This document shows positions 62,375-64,000 of a stretch of 64,000 nt of DNA, piece after piece. The DNA lies in assembly GCA_036250195.1 (NCBI GenBank), contig JAVHZZ010000009.1:97260271-97324270 (forward strand), written 5' to 3'. The notes below the pieces were generated by a model. That model worked only from the letters and a program-made list of their open reading frames with translations. It was not told the DNA's origin and did not search any database. Position numbers and translations under genes: made by a program. This DNA is from Mixophyes australis. Its lineage: Eukaryota; Chordata; Amphibia; Anura; Limnodynastidae. The number at the start of each line of letters is the position of its first letter. Positions within the stretch are counted from its first letter, which is position 1.

Positions 62375-62425
62375 TCTCAATTGTAAAGCGCTGCGGAATA
62401 TGTTGGCGCTATATAAATAAATGAT
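62375..62425 (+). mobile_element. 3' tail fragment of the L2-type LINE/SINE family
   Basis: 'caattgtaaagcgctgcgga' then 'gttggcgctatataaataaa' and 'tgatga'. The 'caattgtaaagcgc' form matches the L2 tail more than the SINE tail. Confidence 0.75.
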
Positions 62426-62826
<401 letters not shown>

Positions 62827-63376
62827 ACATACACACACAAACAAGCACGTGTATATATACGTACACACAGTATATACTCACTGAGGCGACGTGCTCTATT
62901 ATCATCTATATTGTCTGAGGTTTTAGTTTGTGTTCTTACTACACAATTTTACAAAGAACAGTTAATACTCATATCTTAAGCGATAATAAATTTAATCTCT
63001 ATAGAGAAGATAACCAGTGTGGAAAACCAGACTATTCCCTTCCAACTCAGCATGGTGTGCTCCTGAAATCTTCACATGGAGAGATATAATGAGGAATGAA
63101 CTGCTCATTGCTGAATCTTTAACTGTGTATAAAGTCACTGATTTCTGACTGAAACCACAATTACTAATTTGAAGCACTAGCTAATTAAAACCACAGCTAT
63201 GTATTTAGCCTCTTGTTATACCTACTGCAGTTTATAATTATGAGGACCTCTTTATCTACTCAATTAAAGTTCTTATGATTCAGAAAACCTGTATTTGATC
63301 CTGTAAACCATACCGAGCAGAGGGAATTAATGTAATGTAACATTTAATGGCTTATGTGCTTCTGCATCTTAACTGT
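62827..63376. other. Intron 1 sequence without recognised genes
   Basis: Nothing identified. Confidence 0.5.
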
Positions 63377-63789
63377 AAAGCTCAGTACACACCTATGCAA
63401 TTATCATGCAGATCACAGAAATAAACAACTTTTTGGTCATATATTACAAGAGTGTGTACGCTCCCACTATCATGTCTTATTGAACCAAAAAACATTGCAT
63501 CGTTCGATTTGGTTTTCTATTTTTCCTAAAAATCAAGAACAACGATGGAACGATGTTGCGCAAACGCGGAAGTGTGTATGCACTCATGCCCAGCAGTGTA
63601 GGCAGATACCTGTAGAGTGTGTATAGAGTCACAATCTTTTCATCAGATGGCTATGAGAGATTCAATCTCAGATAATCGTATAGGTGTGTAGGCATGAATC
63701 AGCATGCTCATCGGGACTTTCAATTGTTTGTGAAATTGTTATAGAAATTGCATCTGAAGTATGATTGCATGGGTGTGTACCAGGCCTTA
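63377..63789. mobile_element. Probable Harbinger-like MITE, diverged
   Basis: Left aagctcagtacacacctatg and right catgggtgtgtaccaggcct are inverted ends of the 'ggtacacac' type, resembling 23645..24005. The interior has 'gtgtgtatgcac' motifs. A target duplication is not clear. Confidence 0.55.
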
Positions 63790-64000
63790 CTGGTTTATGT
63801 TGTGTGCATGTGTACTTGTGCAATGTCACATACACTGTACAATTCTAACATTTTATTTGTCATACCCACTGTTGTCAAAATACATACATTTACTAGCACT
63901 GTTAACGCTAATACAATACACATAAACAAGGGTGTTATAGTAACCGCTGTTTCCAATGTCACCATACCCACTGTGCTTGTAATTGCATTGGGAAGTTTTG
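63790..64000. other. Intron 1 sequence to the window edge
   Basis: Nothing identified. Confidence 0.5.

Overview
This window is nuclear DNA of a vertebrate, almost certainly a frog (anuran). It is very AT-rich and consists nearly all of intron and transposon remains. The only protein-coding sequence I can support is two exons of one gene on the minus strand: 58468..58588 (121 bp) and 53781..54665 (885 bp). They join in frame, have good splice sites, and encode the N-terminal part of AFF2 (FMR2), a scaffold of the super elongation complex. The rest of the gene lies outside: exon 1 (start codon) to the right and exon 4 onwards to the left. So 58589..64000 is part of intron 1, 54666..58467 is intron 2, and 1..53780 is part of a very large intron 3. 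The frog assignment rests on the repeats: tRNA-headed SINEs ending in a 'ggcgctatataaataaa' tail, palindromic CCAAT-bearing MITEs, GC-rich MITEs with 'ttggcaagtatg' ends, Penelope-like, DIRS-like, Tc1, L1 and L2 relics, and long TA arrays.

Layout, left to right. 1..2260: three GC-rich MITE copies. 2843..4790: a SINE, a MITE fragment with TA repeats, a second SINE, and a Tc1/mariner transposase relic. 4800..8150: repeat-poor intron. 8154..10038: a Penelope-like relic with long inverted arms and a Helitron/Helentron-type insertion in one arm. 10140..11020: a DIRS-like relic. 12035..12605: an L1-type 3' end on the minus strand. 13800..15272: TA arrays and a SINE composite that mirrors the one at 2843. 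19769..35600: scattered hAT and Harbinger MITEs, a TIR element carrying a 33-bp minisatellite (21273..22623), and more GC-rich MITEs. 38806..39760: an L2-type LINE 3' end nested inside a SINE. 40407..50403: SINEs, palindromic and GC-rich MITEs, a CpG-rich 31-bp minisatellite and a 615-bp hAT element with a perfect 8-bp target duplication. 53437..58588: the AFF2 exons. 59666..62830: GC-rich MITE, SINE, a second and internally expanded Helentron copy, and a large TA array.

I found no RNA gene, CRISPR array, operon or new functional gene system. The most informative content is transposon archaeology: nested insertions whose ends and target sites can be read directly from the sequence, two minisatellites, and repeat families that scatter CCAAT boxes and CpG-rich patches through an AT-rich intron. 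Family names are recognised by eye without a database, so those marked low-confidence are tentative.
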